Positions 35,520-48,458 of a DNA stretch of 64,000 nt are shown here, piece after piece. Where the stretch lies: contig NW_027469359.1 in NCBI RefSeq assembly GCF_051020765.1, forward strand, positions 122,928-186,927. The letters run 5' to 3'. A program made the translations under genes and the position numbers. The DNA is from Lasioglossum baleicum. Taxonomy: Eukaryota; Arthropoda; Insecta; Hymenoptera; Halictidae. Each line of letters starts with the position of its first letter. Positions within the stretch are counted from its first letter, which is position 1. A model generated the notes under the pieces. The model searched no databases. It was given only the letters and a program-made list of their open reading frames with translations, and was not told the origin of the DNA.

Positions 35520-36091
35520 GCTAGTGGAGCAAAAACACGTGCGAGAGGATGCATCCCGCAGGCTAGTCGAGCAAAAACACGTGCGAGAGGATGCATCCCG
35601 CAGGCTAGTCGAGTAAAAACACGTGCGACAGGATGCTTCCCGCAGGCTAGTCGAGTAAAAACACGTGCGAGAGGATGCTTCCCGCAGGCTAGTCGAGTAA
35701 AAACACGTGCGAGAGGATGCATCCCGCAGGCTAGTCGAGTAAAAACACGTGCGGGAGGATGCATCCCGCAGGCTAGTCGAGCAAAAACACGTGCGAGAGG
35801 ATGCATCCCGCAGGCTAGTCGAGCAAAAACACGTGCGAGAGGATGCATCCCGCAGGCCAGTCGAGTAAAAACACGTGCGAGAGGATGCATCCCGCAGGCT
35901 AGTCGAGTAAAAACACGTGCGAGAGGATACATCCCGCAGGCTAGTCGAGTAAAAACACGTGCGAGAGGATGCATCCCGCAGGCTAGTCGAGTAAAAATAC
36001 GTGCGAGAGGATGCATCCCGCAGGCTAGTCCAGTAAAAACACGTGCGAGAGGATGCATCCCGCAGGCTAGTCGAGTAAAAACACGTGCGAG

Positions 36092-36182
36092 GTTTTGTGG
36101 GATGCGCATGCGAAGGTTTTGTGGGATGCGCATGCGCAGGTTTTTTGGGATGCGCATGCGCAGGTTTTTTGGGATGCGCATG
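36092..36182 (+). repeat. 24-mer cassette, type A, 4 units
   Basis: Opens the fourth copy of the 1.5-kb block; 663 bp after a B cassette, as at 18864-19527. Confidence 0.92.
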
Positions 36183-37550
36183 GCTAGTCGAGCAAAAACA
36201 CGTGCGAGAGGATGCATCCCGCAGGCTAGTCCAGTAAAAACACGTGCGAGAGGATGCATCCCGCAGGCTAGTCGAGCAAAAACACGTGCGAGAGGATGCA
36301 TCCCGCAGGCTAGTCGAGCAAAAACACGTGCGAGAGGATGCATCCCGCAGGCTAGTCGAGCAAAAACACGTGCGAGATGATGCATCCCGCAGGCTAGTCG
36401 AGCAAAAACACGTGCGAGATGATGCATCCCGCAGGCTAGTCGAGTAAAAACACGTGCGAGAGGATACATCCCGCAGGCTAGTCGAGTAAAAACACGGGCG
36501 AGAGGATGCATCCCGCAGGCTAGTCGAGTAAAAACACGTGCGGGAGGATGCATCCCGCAGGCTAGTCGAGTAAAAACACGTGCGAGAGGATGCATCCTGC
36601 AGGCTAGTCGAGTAGAACACGTGCGAGAGGATGCATCCCGCAGGCTAGTCGAGCAAAAACACGTGCGAGAGGATGCATCCCGCAGGCTAGTCGAGCAAAA
36701 ACACGTGCGAGAGGATGCATCCCGCAGGCTAGTCGAGTAAAAACACGTGCGAGAGGATGCTTCCCGCAGGCTAGTCGAGTAAAAACACGTGCGAGAGGAT
36801 GCTTCCCGCAGGCTAGTCGAGTAAAAACACGTGCGAGAGGATGCATCCCGCAGGCTAGTCGAGTAAAAACACTTGCGGGAGGATGCATCCCGCAGGCTAG
36901 TCGAGCAAAAACACGTGCGAGAGGATGCATCCCGCAGGCTAGTCGAGTAAAACACGTGTGAGAGGATGCATCCCGCAGGCTAGTCGAGCAAAAACACGTG
37001 CGAGAGGATGCATCCCGCAGGCTAGTCGAGCAAAAACACGTGCGAGAGGATGCATCCCGCAGGCTAGTCGAGTAAAAACACGTGCGACAGGATGCTTCCC
37101 GCAGGCTAGTCGAGTAAAAACACGTGCGAGAGGATGCTTCCCCCAGGCTAGTCGAGTAAAAACACGTGCGAGAGGATGCATCCCGCAGGCTAGTCGAGTA
37201 AAAACACGTGCGGGAGGATGCATCCCGCAGGCTAGTCGAGCAAAAACACGTGCGAGAGGATGCATCCCGCAGGCTAGTCGAGCAAAAACACGTGCGAGAG
37301 GATGCATCCCGCAGGCCAGTCGAGTAAAAACACGTGCGAGAGGATGCATCCCGCAGGCTAGTCGAGTAAAAACACGTGCGAGAGGATACATCCCGCAGGC
37401 TAGTCGAGTAAAAACACGTGCGAGAGGATGCATCCCGCAGGCTAGTCGAGTAAAAATACGTGCGAGAGGATGCATCCCGCAGGCTAGTCCAGTAAAAACA
37501 CGTGCGAGAGGATGCATCCCGCAGGCTAGTCGAGTAAAAACACGTGCGAG
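36092..37550 (+). repeat. 1.5-kb higher-order block, copy 4 (1,459 bp)
   Basis: Same length as copy 1. Paired GATGATG monomers lie near 36376 and 36418. Private changes include GTAGAACACGTG near 36612 and ACACTTGCGGG near 36869, the latter breaking an E-box. Confidence 0.85.
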
Positions 37551-37641
37551 GTTTTGTGGGATGCGCATGCGAAGGTTTTGTGGGATGCGCATGCGCAGGT
37601 TTTTTGGGATGCGCATGCGCAGGTTTTTTGGGATGCGCATG
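37551..37641 (+). repeat. 24-mer cassette, type A, 4 units
   Basis: Copy of 33745 at +3806. Confidence 0.92.
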
Positions 37642-37960
37642 GCTAGTCGAGCAAAAACACGTGCGAGAGGATGCATCCCGCAGGCTAGTCGAGCAAAAAC
37701 ACGTGCGAGAGGATGCATCCCGCAGGCTAGTCGAGTAAAACACGTGCGTGAGGATGCATCCCGCAGGCTAGTCGAATAAAAACACGTGCGAGAGGATACA
37801 TCCCGCAGGCTAGTCGAGTAAAAACACGTGCGGGAGGATGCATCCCGCAGGCTAGTCGAGTGAAAACACGTGCGGGAGGATGCATCCCGCAGGCTAGTCG
37901 AGTAAAAACACGTGCGAGGGGATGTATCCCGCCGGCTAGTCGAGTAAAAACACGTGCGAG

Positions 37961-38051
37961 GTTTTGTGGGATGCGTATGCGCAGGTTTTGTGGGATGCGC
38001 ATGCGCAGGTTTTTTGGGATGCGCATGCGCAGGTTTTTTGGGACGCGCATA
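37961..38051 (+). repeat. 24-mer cassette, type B, 4 units
   Basis: Copy of 34155 at +3806. Confidence 0.92.
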
Positions 38052-38329
38052 GCTAGTGGAGCAAAAACACGTGCGAGAGGATGCATCCCGCAGGCTAGTC
38101 GAGCAAAAACACGTGCGAGAGGATGCATCCCGCAGGCTAGTCGAGTAAAAACACGTGCGAGAGGATACATCCCGCAGGCTAGTCGAGTAAAAACACGTGC
38201 GAGAGGATGCATCCCGCAGGCTAGTCGAGTAAAAAGACGTGCGAGAGGATGCATCCCGCAGGCTAGTCGAGCAAAAACACGTGCGAGAGGATGCATCCCG
38301 CAGGCTAGTCGAGTAAAAACACGTGCGAG

Positions 38330-38420
38330 GTTTTGTGGGATGCGCATGCGCAGGTTTTGTGGGATGCGCATGCGCAGGTTTTTTGGGATGCGCATGCGCA
38401 GGTTTTTTGGGATGCGCATG
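38330..38420 (+). repeat. 24-mer cassette, type F, 4 units
   Basis: Copy of 34524 at +3806. Confidence 0.92.
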
Positions 38421-39116
38421 GCTAGTCGAGCAAAAACACGTGCGAGAGGATGCATCCCGCAGGCTAGTCGAGCAAAAACACGTGCGAGAGGATGCATCCC
38501 GCAGGCTAGTCGAGTAAAAACACGTGTGGGAGGATGCATCCCGCAGGCTAGTCGAGTAAAACACGTGCGAGAGGATGCATCCCGCAGGCTAGTCGAGCAA
38601 AAACACGTGCGAGAGGATGCATCCCGCAGGCTAGTCGAGCAAAAACACGTGCGAGAGGATGCATTCCGCAGGCTAGTCGAGTAAAAACACGTGCGAGAGG
38701 ATGCATCCCGCAGGCCAGTCGAGTAAAAACACGTGCGAGAGGATGCATCCCGCAGGCTAGTCGAGCAAAAACACGTGCGAGAGGATGCATCCTGCAGGCT
38801 AGTCGAGTAAAACACGTGCGAGAGGATGCATCCCGCAGGCTAGTCGAGCAAAAACACGTGCGAGAGGATGCATCCCGCAGGCCAGTCGAGTAAAAACACG
38901 TGCGAGAGGATGCATCCCGCAGGCTAGTCGAGTAAAAACACGTGCGAGAGGATACATCCCGCAGGCTAGTCGAGTAAAAACACGTGCGAGAGGATGCATC
39001 CCGCAGGCTAGTCGAGTAAAAACACGTGCGAGAGGATGCATCCCGCAGGCTAGTCCAGTAAAAACACGTGCGAGAGGATGCATCCCGCAGGCTAGTCGAG
39101 TAAAAACACGTGCGAG

Positions 39117-39207
39117 GTTTTGTGGGATGCGCATGCGCAGGTTTTGTGGGATGCGCATGCGCAGGTTTTTTGGGATGCGCATGCGCAGTTTTTTTGGGAT
39201 GCGCATG
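39117..39207 (+). repeat. 24-mer cassette, type C, 4 units
   Basis: Type C reappears here after a 21-kb absence, marking the start of the third domain. Confidence 0.92.
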
Positions 39208-40071
39208 GCTAGTCGAGCAAAAACACGTGCGAGAGGATGCATCCCGCAGGCTAGTCGAGCAAAAACACGTGCGAGAGGATGCATCCCGCAGGCTAGTCGA
39301 GTAAAACACGTGCGTGAGGATGCATCCCGCAGGCTAGTCGAATAAAAACACGGGCGAGAGGATGCATCCCGCAGGCTAGTCGCGTAAAAACACGTGCGAG
39401 AGGATGCATCCCGCAGGCTAGTCGAGTAAAAACACGTGCGGGAGGATGCATCCCGCAGGCTAGTCGAGTAAAACACGTGTGAGAGGATGCATCCCGCAGG
39501 CTAGTCGAGCAAAAACACGTGCGAGAGGATGCATCCCGCAGGCTAGTCGAGCAAAAACACGTGCGAGAGGATGCATCCCGCAGGCTAGTCGAGTAAAAAC
39601 ACGTGCGACAGGATGCTTCCCGCAGGCTAGTCGAGTAAAAACACGTGCGAGAGGATGCTTCCCGCAGGCTAGTCGAGTAAAAACACGTGCGAGAGGATGC
39701 ATCCCGCAGGCTAGTCGAGTAAAAACACGTGCGGGAGGATGCATCCCGCAGGCTAGTCGAGCAAAAACACGTGCGAGAGGATGCATCCCGCAGGCTAGTC
39801 GAGCAAAAACACGTGCGAGAGGATGCATCCCGCAGGCCAGTCGAGTAAAAACACGTGCGAGAGGATGCATCCCGCAGGCTAGTCGAGTAAAAACACGTGC
39901 GAGAGGATACATCCCGCAGGCTAGTCGAGTAAAAACACGTGCGAGAGGATGCATCCCGCAGGCTTGTCGAGTAAAAACACGTGCGAGAGGATGCATCCCG
40001 CAGGCTAGTCCAGTAAAAACACGTGCGAGAGGATGCATCCCGCAGGCTAGTCGAGTAAAAACACGTGCGAG

Positions 40072-40162
40072 GTTTTGTGGGATGCGCATGCGAAGGTTTT
40101 GTGGGATGCGCATGCGCAGGTTTTTTGGGATGCGTATGCGCAGGTTTTTTGGGATGCGCATG
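40072..40162 (+). repeat. 24-mer cassette, type A, 4 units
   Basis: Unit 3 reads GCGTATGCG, leaving one perfect dyad. Confidence 0.92.
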
Positions 40163-40481
40163 GCTAGTCGAGCAAAAACACGTGCGAGAGGATGCATCCC
40201 GCAGGCTAGTCGAGCAAAAACACGTGCGAGAGGATGCATCCCGCAGGCTAGTCGAGTAAAACACGTGCGTGAGGATGCATCCCGCAGGCTAGTCGAATAA
40301 AAACACGTGCGAGAGGATACATCCCGCAGGCTAGTCGAGTAAAAACACGTGCGAGAGGATGCATCCCGCAGGCTAGTCGAGTGAAAACACGTGCGGGAGG
40401 ATGCATCCCGCAGGCTAGTCGAGTAAAAACACGTGCGAGAGGATGCATCCCGCCGGCTAGTCGAGTAAAAACACGTGCGAG

Positions 40482-40572
40482 GTTTTGTGGGATGCGTATG
40501 CGCAGGTTTTGTGGGATGCGCATGCGCAGGTTTTTTGGGATGCGCATGTTCAGGTTTTTTGGGACGCGCATA
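40482..40572 (+). repeat. 24-mer cassette, type B variant, 4 units
   Basis: Unit 3 reads GCGCATGTTCAG, destroying that dyad; one perfect dyad is left. Confidence 0.92.
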
Positions 40573-41521
40573 GCTAGTGGAGCAAAAACACGTGCGAGAG
40601 GATGCATCCCGCAGGCTAGTCGAGCAAAAACACGTGCGAGAGGATGCATCCCGCAGGCTAGTCGAGTAAAAACACGTGCGAGAGGATACATCCCGCAGGC
40701 TAGTCGAGTAAAAACACGTGCGAGAGGATGCATCCCGCAGGCTAGTCGAGTAAAAAGACGTGCGAGAGGATGCATCCCGCAGGCTAGTCGAGTAAAAACA
40801 CGTGCGAGAGGATGCATCCCGCAGGCTAGTCGCGTAAAAACACGTGCGAGAGGATGCATCCCGCAGGCTAGTCGAGTAAAAACACGTGCGAGAGGGTGCA
40901 TCCCGCAGGCTAGTCGAGTAAAAACATGTGCGAGAGGATGCATCCCGCAGGCTAGTCCAGTAAAAACACGTGCGAGAGGATGCATCCCGCCGGCTAGTCG
41001 AGTAAAAACACGTGCGAGAGCATGCATCCCGCAGGCTAGTCGCGTAAAAATACGTGCGAGAGGATGCATCCCGCAGGCTAGTCGAGAAAAAACACGTGCG
41101 GGAGGATGCATCCCGCAGGCTAGTCGAGTAAAAACACGTGCGAGAGGATGCTTCCCGCAGGCTAGTCGAGTAAAAACACGTGCGAGAGGATGCATCCCGC
41201 AGGCTAGTCGAGTAAAAACACGTGCGAGAGGATGCATCCCGCAGGCTAGTCGAGTAAAAACACGTACGAGAAGATGCATCCCGCAGGCTAGTCGAGTGAA
41301 AACACGTGCGGGAGGATGCATCCCGCAGGCTAGTCGAGTAAAAACACGTGCGAGAGGATGCATCCTGCAGGCTAGTCGAGTAAAACACGTGCGAGAGGAT
41401 GCATCCCGCAGGCTAGTCGAGCAAAAACACGTGCGAGAGGATGCATCCCGCAGGCTAGTCGAGCAAAAACACGTGCGAGAGGATGCATCCCGCAGGCTAG
41501 TCGAGTAAAAACACGTGCGAG

Positions 41522-41588
41522 GTTTTGTGGGATGCGCATGCGCAGGTTTTTTGGGATGCGCATGCGCAGGTTTTTTGGGATGCGCATG
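41522..41588 (+). repeat. 24-mer cassette, type E, 3 units
   Basis: Plain three-unit cassette, duplicated 1,056 bp downstream. The following 41-mer leads into the ACAGGGGCGAG monomer, in which the E-box is lost. Confidence 0.92.
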
Positions 41589-42577
41589 GCTAGTCGAGCA
41601 AAAACACGTGCGAGAGGATGCATCCCGCAGGCTAGTCGAGCAAAAACACGTGCGAGAGGATGCATCCCGCAGGCTAGTCGAGTAAAACACGTGCGTGAGG
41701 ATGCATCCCGCAGGCTAGTCGAATAAAAACAGGGGCGAGAGGATGCATCCCGCAGGCTAGTCGCGTAAAAACACGTGCGAGAGGATGCATCCCGCAGGCT
41801 AGTCGAGTAAAAACACGTGTGGGAGGATGCATCCCGCAGGCTAGTCGAGTAAAACACGTGCGAGAGGATGCATCCCGCAGGCTAGTCGAGCAAAAACACG
41901 TGCGAGAGGATGCATCCCGCAGGCTAGTCGAGTAAAAACACGTGCGAGAGGATACATCCCGCAGGCTAGTCGAGTAAAAACACGTGCGAGAGGATGCATC
42001 CCGCAGGCTTGTCGAGTAAAAACACGTGCGAGAGGATGCATCCCGCAGGCTAGTCGAGTAAAAACACGTGCGAGAGGATACATCCCGCAGGCTAGTCGAG
42101 TAAAAACACGTGCGAGAGGATGCATCCCGCAGGCTTGTCGAGTAAAAACACGTGCGAGAGGATGCATCCCGCAGGCTAGTCCAGTAAAAACACGTGCGAG
42201 AGGATGCATCCCGCAGGCTAGTCGAGTAAAAACACGTGCGAGAGGATGCATCCCGCAGGCTAGTCGAGTAAAAACACGTGCGAGAGGATGCATCCCGCAG
42301 GCTAGTCGAGTAAAAACACGTACGAGAAGATGCATCCCGCAGGCTAGTCGAGTGAAAACACGTGCGGGAGGATGCATCCCGCAGGCTAGTCGAGTAAAAA
42401 CACGTGCGAGAGGATGCATCCTGCAGGCTAGTCGAGTAAAACACGTGCGAGAGGATGCATCCCGCAGGCTAGTCGAGCAAAAACACGTGCGAGAGGATGC
42501 ATCCCGCAGGCTAGTCGAGCAAAAACACGTGCGAGAGGATGCATCCCGCAGGCTAGTCGAGTAAAAACACGTGCGAG

Positions 42578-42644
42578 GTTTTGTGGGATGCGCATGCGCA
42601 GGTTTTTTGGGATGCGCATGCGCAGGTTTTTTGGGATGCGCGTG
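42578..42644 (+). repeat. 24-mer cassette, type E, 3 units
   Basis: Copy of 41522 at +1056, with a private GCGCGTGG end. Confidence 0.92.
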
Positions 42645-43549
42645 GCTAGTCGAGCAAAAACACGTGCGAGAGGATGCATCCCGCAGGCTAGTCGAGCAAA
42701 AACACGTGCGAGAGGATGCATCCCGCAGGCTAGTCGAGTAAAACACGTGCGTGAGGATGCATCCCGCAGGCTAGTCGAATAAAAACAGGGGCGAGAGGAT
42801 GCATCCCGCAGGCTAGTCGCGTAAAAACACGTGCGAGAGGATGCATCCCGCAGGCTAGTCGAGCAAAAACACGTGCGAGAGGATGCATCCCGCAGGCTAG
42901 TCGAGTAAAAACACGTGCGAGAGGATGCATCCCGCAGGCCAGTCGAGTAAAAACACGTGCGAGAGGATGCATCCCGCAGGCTAGTCGAGAAAAACACGTG
43001 CGAGAGGATGCATCCTGCAGGCTAGTCGAGTAAAACACGTGCGAGAGGATGCATCCCGCAGGCTAGTCGAGCAAAAACACATGCGAGAGGATGCATCCCG
43101 CAGGCTAGTCGAGCAAAAACACGTGCGAGAGGATGCTTCCCGCAGGCTAGTCGAGTAAAAACACGTGCGAGAGGATGCATCCCGCAGGCTAGTCGAGTAA
43201 AAACACGTGCGGGAGGATGCATCCCGCAGGCTAGTCGAGCAAAAACACGTGCGAGAGGATGCATCCCGCAGGCTAGTCGAGCAAAAACACGTGCGAGAGG
43301 ATGCATCCCGCAGGCCAGTCGAGTAAAAACACGTGCGAGAGGATGCATCCCGCAGGCTAGTCGAGTAAAAACACGTGCGAGAGGATACATCCCGCAGGCT
43401 AGTCGAGTAAAAACACGTGCGAGAGGATGCATCCCGCAGGCTAGTCGAGTAAAAACACGTGCGAGAGGATGCATCCCGCAGGCTAGTCCAGTAAAAACAC
43501 GTGCGAGAGGATGCATCCCGCAGGCTAGTCGAGTAAAAACACGTGCGAG

Positions 43550-43640
43550 GTTTTGTGGGATGCGCATGCGCAGGTTTTGTGGGATGCGCATGCGCAGGTT
43601 TTTTGGGATGCGCATGCGCAGTTTTTTTGGGATGCGCATG
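43550..43640 (+). repeat. 24-mer cassette, type C, 4 units
   Basis: Copy of 39117 at +4433. Confidence 0.92.
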
Positions 43641-44462
43641 GCTAGTCGAGCAAAAACACGTGCGAGAGGATGCATCCCGCAGGCTAGTCGAGCAAAAACA
43701 CGTGCGAGAGGATGCATCCCGCAGGCTAGTCGAGTAAAACACGTGCGTGAGGATGCATCCCGCAGGCTAGTCGAATAAAAACACGGGCGAGAGGATGCAT
43801 CCCGCAGGCTAGTCGCGTAAAAACACGTGCGAGAGGATGCATCCCGCAGGCTAGTCGAGTAAAAACACGTGCGGGAGGATGCATCCCGCAGGCTAGTCGA
43901 GTAAAACACGTGTGAGAGGATGCATCCCGCAGGCTAGTCGAGCAAAAACACGTGCGAGAGGATGCATCCCGCAGGCTAGTCGAGCAAAAACACGTGCGAG
44001 AGGATGCATCCCGCAGGCTAGTCGAGTAAAAACACGTGCGACAGGATGCTTCCCGCAGGCTAGTCGAGTAAAAACACGTGCGAGAGGATGCTTCCCGCAG
44101 GCTAGTCGAGTAAAAACACGTGCGAGAGGATGCATCCCGCAGGCTAGTCGAGTAAAAACACGTGCGGGAGGATGCATCCCGCAGGCTAGTCGAGCAAAAA
44201 CACGTGCGAGAGGATGCATCCCGCGGGCTAGTCGAGCAAAAACACGTGCGAGAGGATGCATCCCGCAGGCCAGTCGAGTAAAAACACGTGCGAGAGGATG
44301 CATCCCGCAGGCTAGTCGAGTAAAAACACGTGCGAGAGGATACATCCCGCAGGCTAGTCGAGTAAAAACACGTGCGAGAGGATGCATCCCGCAGGCTAGT
44401 CCAGTAAAAACACGTGCGAGAGGATGCATCCCGCAGGCTAGTCGAGTAAAAACACGTGCGAG

Positions 44463-44553
44463 GTTTTGTGGGATGCGCATGCGAAGGTTTTGTGGGATGC
44501 GCATGCGCAGGTTTTTTGGGATGCGCATGCGCAGGTTTTTTGGGATGCGCATG
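44463..44553 (+). repeat. 24-mer cassette, type A, 4 units
   Basis: Copy of 40072 but with an intact unit 3. Confidence 0.92.
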
Positions 44554-44872
44554 GCTAGTCGAGCAAAAACACGTGCGAGAGGATGCATCCCGCAGGCTAG
44601 TCGAGCAAAAACACGTGCGAGAGGATGCATCCCGCAGGCTAGTCGAGTAAAACACGTGCGTGAGGATGCATCCCGCAGGCTAGTCGAATAAAAACACGTG
44701 CGAGAGGATACATCCCGCAGGCTAGTCGAGTAAAAACACGTGCGAGAGGATGCATCCCGCAGGCTAGTCGAGTGAAAACACGTGCGGGAGGATGCATCCC
44801 GCAGGCTAGTCGAGTAAAAACACGTGCGAGAGGATGCATCCCGCCGGCTAGTCGAGTAAAAACACGTGCGAG

Positions 44873-44963
44873 GTTTTGTGGGATGCGTATGCGCAGGTTT
44901 TGTGGGATGCGCATGCGCAGGTTTTTTGGGATGCGCATGCGCAGGTTTTTTGGGACGCGCATA
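44873..44963 (+). repeat. 24-mer cassette, type B, 4 units
   Basis: Partner of 44463; followed by monomers with AAATACGTG and GATACATTCC. Confidence 0.92.
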
Positions 44964-46122
44964 GCTAGTGGAGCAAAAACACGTGCGAGAGGATGCATCC
45001 CGCAGGCTAGTCGAGCAAAAACACGTGCGAGAGGATGCATCCCGCAGGCTAGTCGAGTAAAAATACGTGCGAGAGGATACATTCCGCAGGCTAGTCGAGT
45101 AAAAACACGTGCGAGAGGATGCATCCCGCAGGCTAGTCGAGTAAAAAGACGTGCGAGAGGATGCATCCCGCAGGCTAGTCGAGTAAAAACACGTGCGAGA
45201 GGATGCATCCCGCAGGCTAGTCGCGTAAAAACACGTGCGAGAGGATGCATCCCGCAGGCTAGTCGAGTAATAACACGTGCGAGAGGGTGCATCCCGCAGG
45301 CTAGTCGAGTAAAAACATGTGCGAGAGGATGCATCCCGCAGGCTAGTCCAGTAAAAACACGTGCGAGAGGATGCATCCCGCCGGCTAGTCGAGTAAAAAC
45401 ACGTGCGAGAGCATGCATCCCGCAGGCTAGTCGCGTAAAAACACGTGCGAGAGGATGCATCCCGCAGGCTAGTCGAGAAAAAACACGTGCGGGAGGATGC
45501 ATCCCGCAGGCTAGTCGAGTAAAAACACGTGCGAGAGGATGCTTCCCTCAGGCTAGTCGAGTAAAAACACGTGCGAGAGGATGCATCCCGCAGGCTAGTC
45601 GAGTAAAAACACGTGCGAGAGGATGCATCCCGCAGGCTAGTCGAGTAAAAACACGTACGAGAAGATGCATCCCGCAGGCTAGTCCAGTAAAAACACGTGC
45701 GAGAGGATGCATCCCGCAGGCTAGTCGAGTAAAAACACGTGCGGGAGGATGCATCCCGCAGACTAGTCGAGCAAAAACACGTGCGAGAGGATGCATCCCG
45801 CAGGCTAGTCGAGCAAAAACACGTGCGAGAGGATGCATCCCGCAGGCTAGTCGAGCAAAAACACGTGCGAGAGGATGCATCCCGCAGGCTAGTCGAGTGA
45901 AAACACGTGCGGGAGGATGCATCCCGCAGGCTAGTCGAGTAAAAACACGTGCGAGAGGATGCATCCTGCAGGCTAGTCGAGTAAAACACGTGCGAGAGGA
46001 TGCATCCCGCAGGATAGTCGAGCAAAAACACGTGCGAGAGGATGCATCCCGCAGGCTAGTCGAGCAAAAACACGTGCGAGAGGATGCATCCCGCAGGCTA
46101 GTCGAGCAAAAACACGTGCGAG

Positions 46123-46213
46123 GTTTTGTGGGATGCGCATGCGCAGGTTTTGTGGGATGCGCATGCGCAGGTTTTTTGGGATGCGCATGCGCAGGTTTTT
46201 TGGGATGCGCATG
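46123..46213 (+). repeat. 24-mer cassette, type F, 4 units
   Basis: It directly follows a GAGC monomer (most cassettes follow a GAGT monomer). The same context recurs at 51568 and 55432. Confidence 0.92.
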
Positions 46214-46867
46214 GCTAGTCGAGCAAAAACACGTGCGAGAGGATGCATCCCGCAGGCTAGTCGAGCAAAAACACGTGCGAGAGGATGCATCCCGCAGGCT
46301 AGTCGAGTAAAACACGTGCGTGAGGATGCATCCCGCAGGCTAGTCGAATAAAAACAGGGGCGAGAGGATGCATCCCGCAGGCTAGTCGCGTAAAAACACG
46401 TGCGAGAGGATGCATCCCGCAGGCTAGTCGAGTAAAAACACGTGCGGGAGGATGCATCCCGCAGGCTAGTCGAGTAAAACACGTGCGAGAGGATGTATCC
46501 CGCAGGCTAGTCGAGCAAAAACACGTGCGAGAGGATGCATCCCGCAGGCTAGTCGAGCAAAAACACGTGCGAGAGGATGCATCCCGCAGGCTAGTCGAGT
46601 AAAAACACGTGCGAGAGGATGCTTCCCGCAGGCTAGTCGAGTAAAAACACGTGCGAGAGGATGCTTCCCGCAGGCTAGTCGAGTAAAAACACGTGCGAGA
46701 GGATACATCCCGCAGGCTAGTCGAGTAAAAACACGTGCGAGAGGATGCATCCCGCAGGCTAGTCGAGTTAAAACACGTGCGAGAGGATGCATCCCGCAGG
46801 CTAGTCCAGTAAAAACACGTGCGAGAGGATGCATCCCGCAGGCTAGTCGAGTAAAAACACGTGCGAG

Positions 46868-46958
46868 GTTTTGTGGGATGCGCATGCGCAGGTTTTGTGG
46901 GATGCGCATGCGCAGGTTTTTTGGGATGCGCATGCGCAGTTTTTTTGGGATGCGCATG
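46868..46958 (+). repeat. 24-mer cassette, type C, 4 units
   Basis: Only 201 bp before the next cassette, the closest pair in the window. Confidence 0.92.
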
Positions 46959-47068
46959 GCTAGTCGAGCAAAAACACGTGCGAGAGGATGCATCCCGCAG
47001 GCTAGTCGAGCAAAAACACGTGCGAGAGGATGCATCCCGCAGGCTAGTCGAGTAAAAACACGTGCGAG

Positions 47069-47183
47069 GTTTTGTGGGATGCGCATGCGCAGGTTTTGTG
47101 GGATGCGCATGCGCAGGTTTTTTGGGATGCGCATGCGCAGGTTTTTTGGGATGCGCATGCGCAGTTTTTTTGGGATGCGCATG
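47069..47183 (+). repeat. 24-mer cassette, type C, 5 units
   Basis: Duplicate of the preceding cassette, with one extra unit and four perfect dyads. Two GAGC monomers and the interrupted monomer lie between the two. Confidence 0.92.
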
Positions 47184-48047
47184 GCTAGTCGAGCAAAAAC
47201 ACGTGCGAGAGGATGCATCCCGCAGGCTAGTCGAGCAAAAACACGTGCGAGAGGATGCATCCCGCAGGCTAGTCGAGTAAAACACGTGCGTGAGGATGCA
47301 TCCCGCAGGCTAGTCGAATAAAAACACGGGCGAGAGGATGCATCCCGCAGGCTAGTCGCGTAAAAACACGTGCGAGAGGATGCATCCCGCAGGCTAGTCG
47401 AGTAAAAACACGTGCGGGAGGATGCATCCCGCAGGCTAGTCGAGTAAAACACGTGTGAGAGGATGCATCCCGCAGGCTAGTCGAGCAAAAACACGTGCGA
47501 GAGGATGCATCCCGCAGGCTAGTCGAGCAAAAACACGTGCGAGAGGATGCATCCCGCAGGCTAGTCGAGTAAAAACACGTGCGACAGGATGCTTCCCGCA
47601 GGCTAGTCGAGTAAAAACACGTGCGAGAGGATGCTTCCCGCAGGCTAGTCGAGTAAAAACACGTGCGAGAGGATGCATCCCGCAGGCTAGTCGAGTAAAA
47701 ACACGTGCGGGAGGATGCATCCCGCAGGCTAGTCGAGCAAAAACACGTGCGAGAGGATGCATCCCGCAGGCTAGTCGAGCAAAAACACGTGCGAGAGGAT
47801 GCATCCCGCAGGCCAGTCGAGTAAAAACACGTGCGAGAGGATGCATCCCGCAGGCTAGTCGAGTAAAAACACGTGCGAGAGGATACATCCCGCAGGCTAG
47901 TCGAGTAAAAACACGTGCGAGAGGATGCATCCCGCAGGCTAGTCGAGTAAAAACACGTGCGAGAGGATGCATCCCGCAGGCTAGTCCAGTAAAAACACGT
48001 GCGAGAGGATGCATCCCGCAGGCTAGTCGAGTAAAAACACGTGCGAG

Positions 48048-48139
48048 GTTTTGTGGGATGCGCATGCGAAGGTTTTGTGGGATGCGCATGCGCAGGTTTT
48101 TTTGGGATGCGCATGCGCAGGTTTTTTGGGATGCGCATG
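48048..48139 (+). repeat. 24-mer cassette, type A, 4 units, +1 T
   Basis: Unit 3 is 25 bp (seven T's), so the cassette is 92 bp and the A-B spacing is 411. This is the only cassette length off the 24-bp grid by +1. Confidence 0.92.
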
Positions 48140-48458
48140 GCTAGTCGAGCAAAAACACGTGCGAGAGGATGCATCCCGCAGGCTAGTCGAGCAAAAACAC
48201 GTGCGAGAGGATGCATCCCGCAGGCTAGTCGAGTAAAACACGTGCGTGAGGATGCATCCCGCAGGCTAGTCGAATAAAAACACGTGCGAGAGGATACATC
48301 CCGCAGGCTAGTCGAGTAAAAACACGTGCGAGAGGATGCATCCCGCAGGCTAGTCGAGTGAAAACACGTGCGGGAGGATGCATCCCGCAGGCTAGTCGAG
48401 TAAAAACACGTGCGAGAGGATGCATCCCGCCGGCTAGTCGAGTAAAAACACGTGCGAG

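Larger units (their letters stand above)
36956..38755 (+). repeat. 1.8-kb segment at 3,806-bp offset, copy 2
   Basis: Second copy of 33150-34949; cassettes 37551, 37961 and 38330. Confidence 0.82.
39117..40572 (+). repeat. C-A-B block, 4.4-kb offset, copy 1
   Basis: Cassettes 39117, 40072 and 40482 recur as 43550, 44463 and 44873. The offset drops from 4,433 to 4,391 because the second copy lacks one monomer (C-A gap 913 against 955). Confidence 0.84.
43550..44963 (+). repeat. C-A-B block, 4.4-kb offset, copy 2
   Basis: One monomer shorter than copy 1. Private change CCCGCGGG near 44223. Confidence 0.84.

Noticed and set aside
33921..36620. Longest open reading frame, 899 codons, minus strand
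   Set aside because: It is the 42-bp repeat read through in a stop-free frame, opens at a GTG created by a 41-mer, and overlaps equally open frames on the plus strand. It has no unique sequence, domain, promoter or splice signal. All other open frames share this nature.
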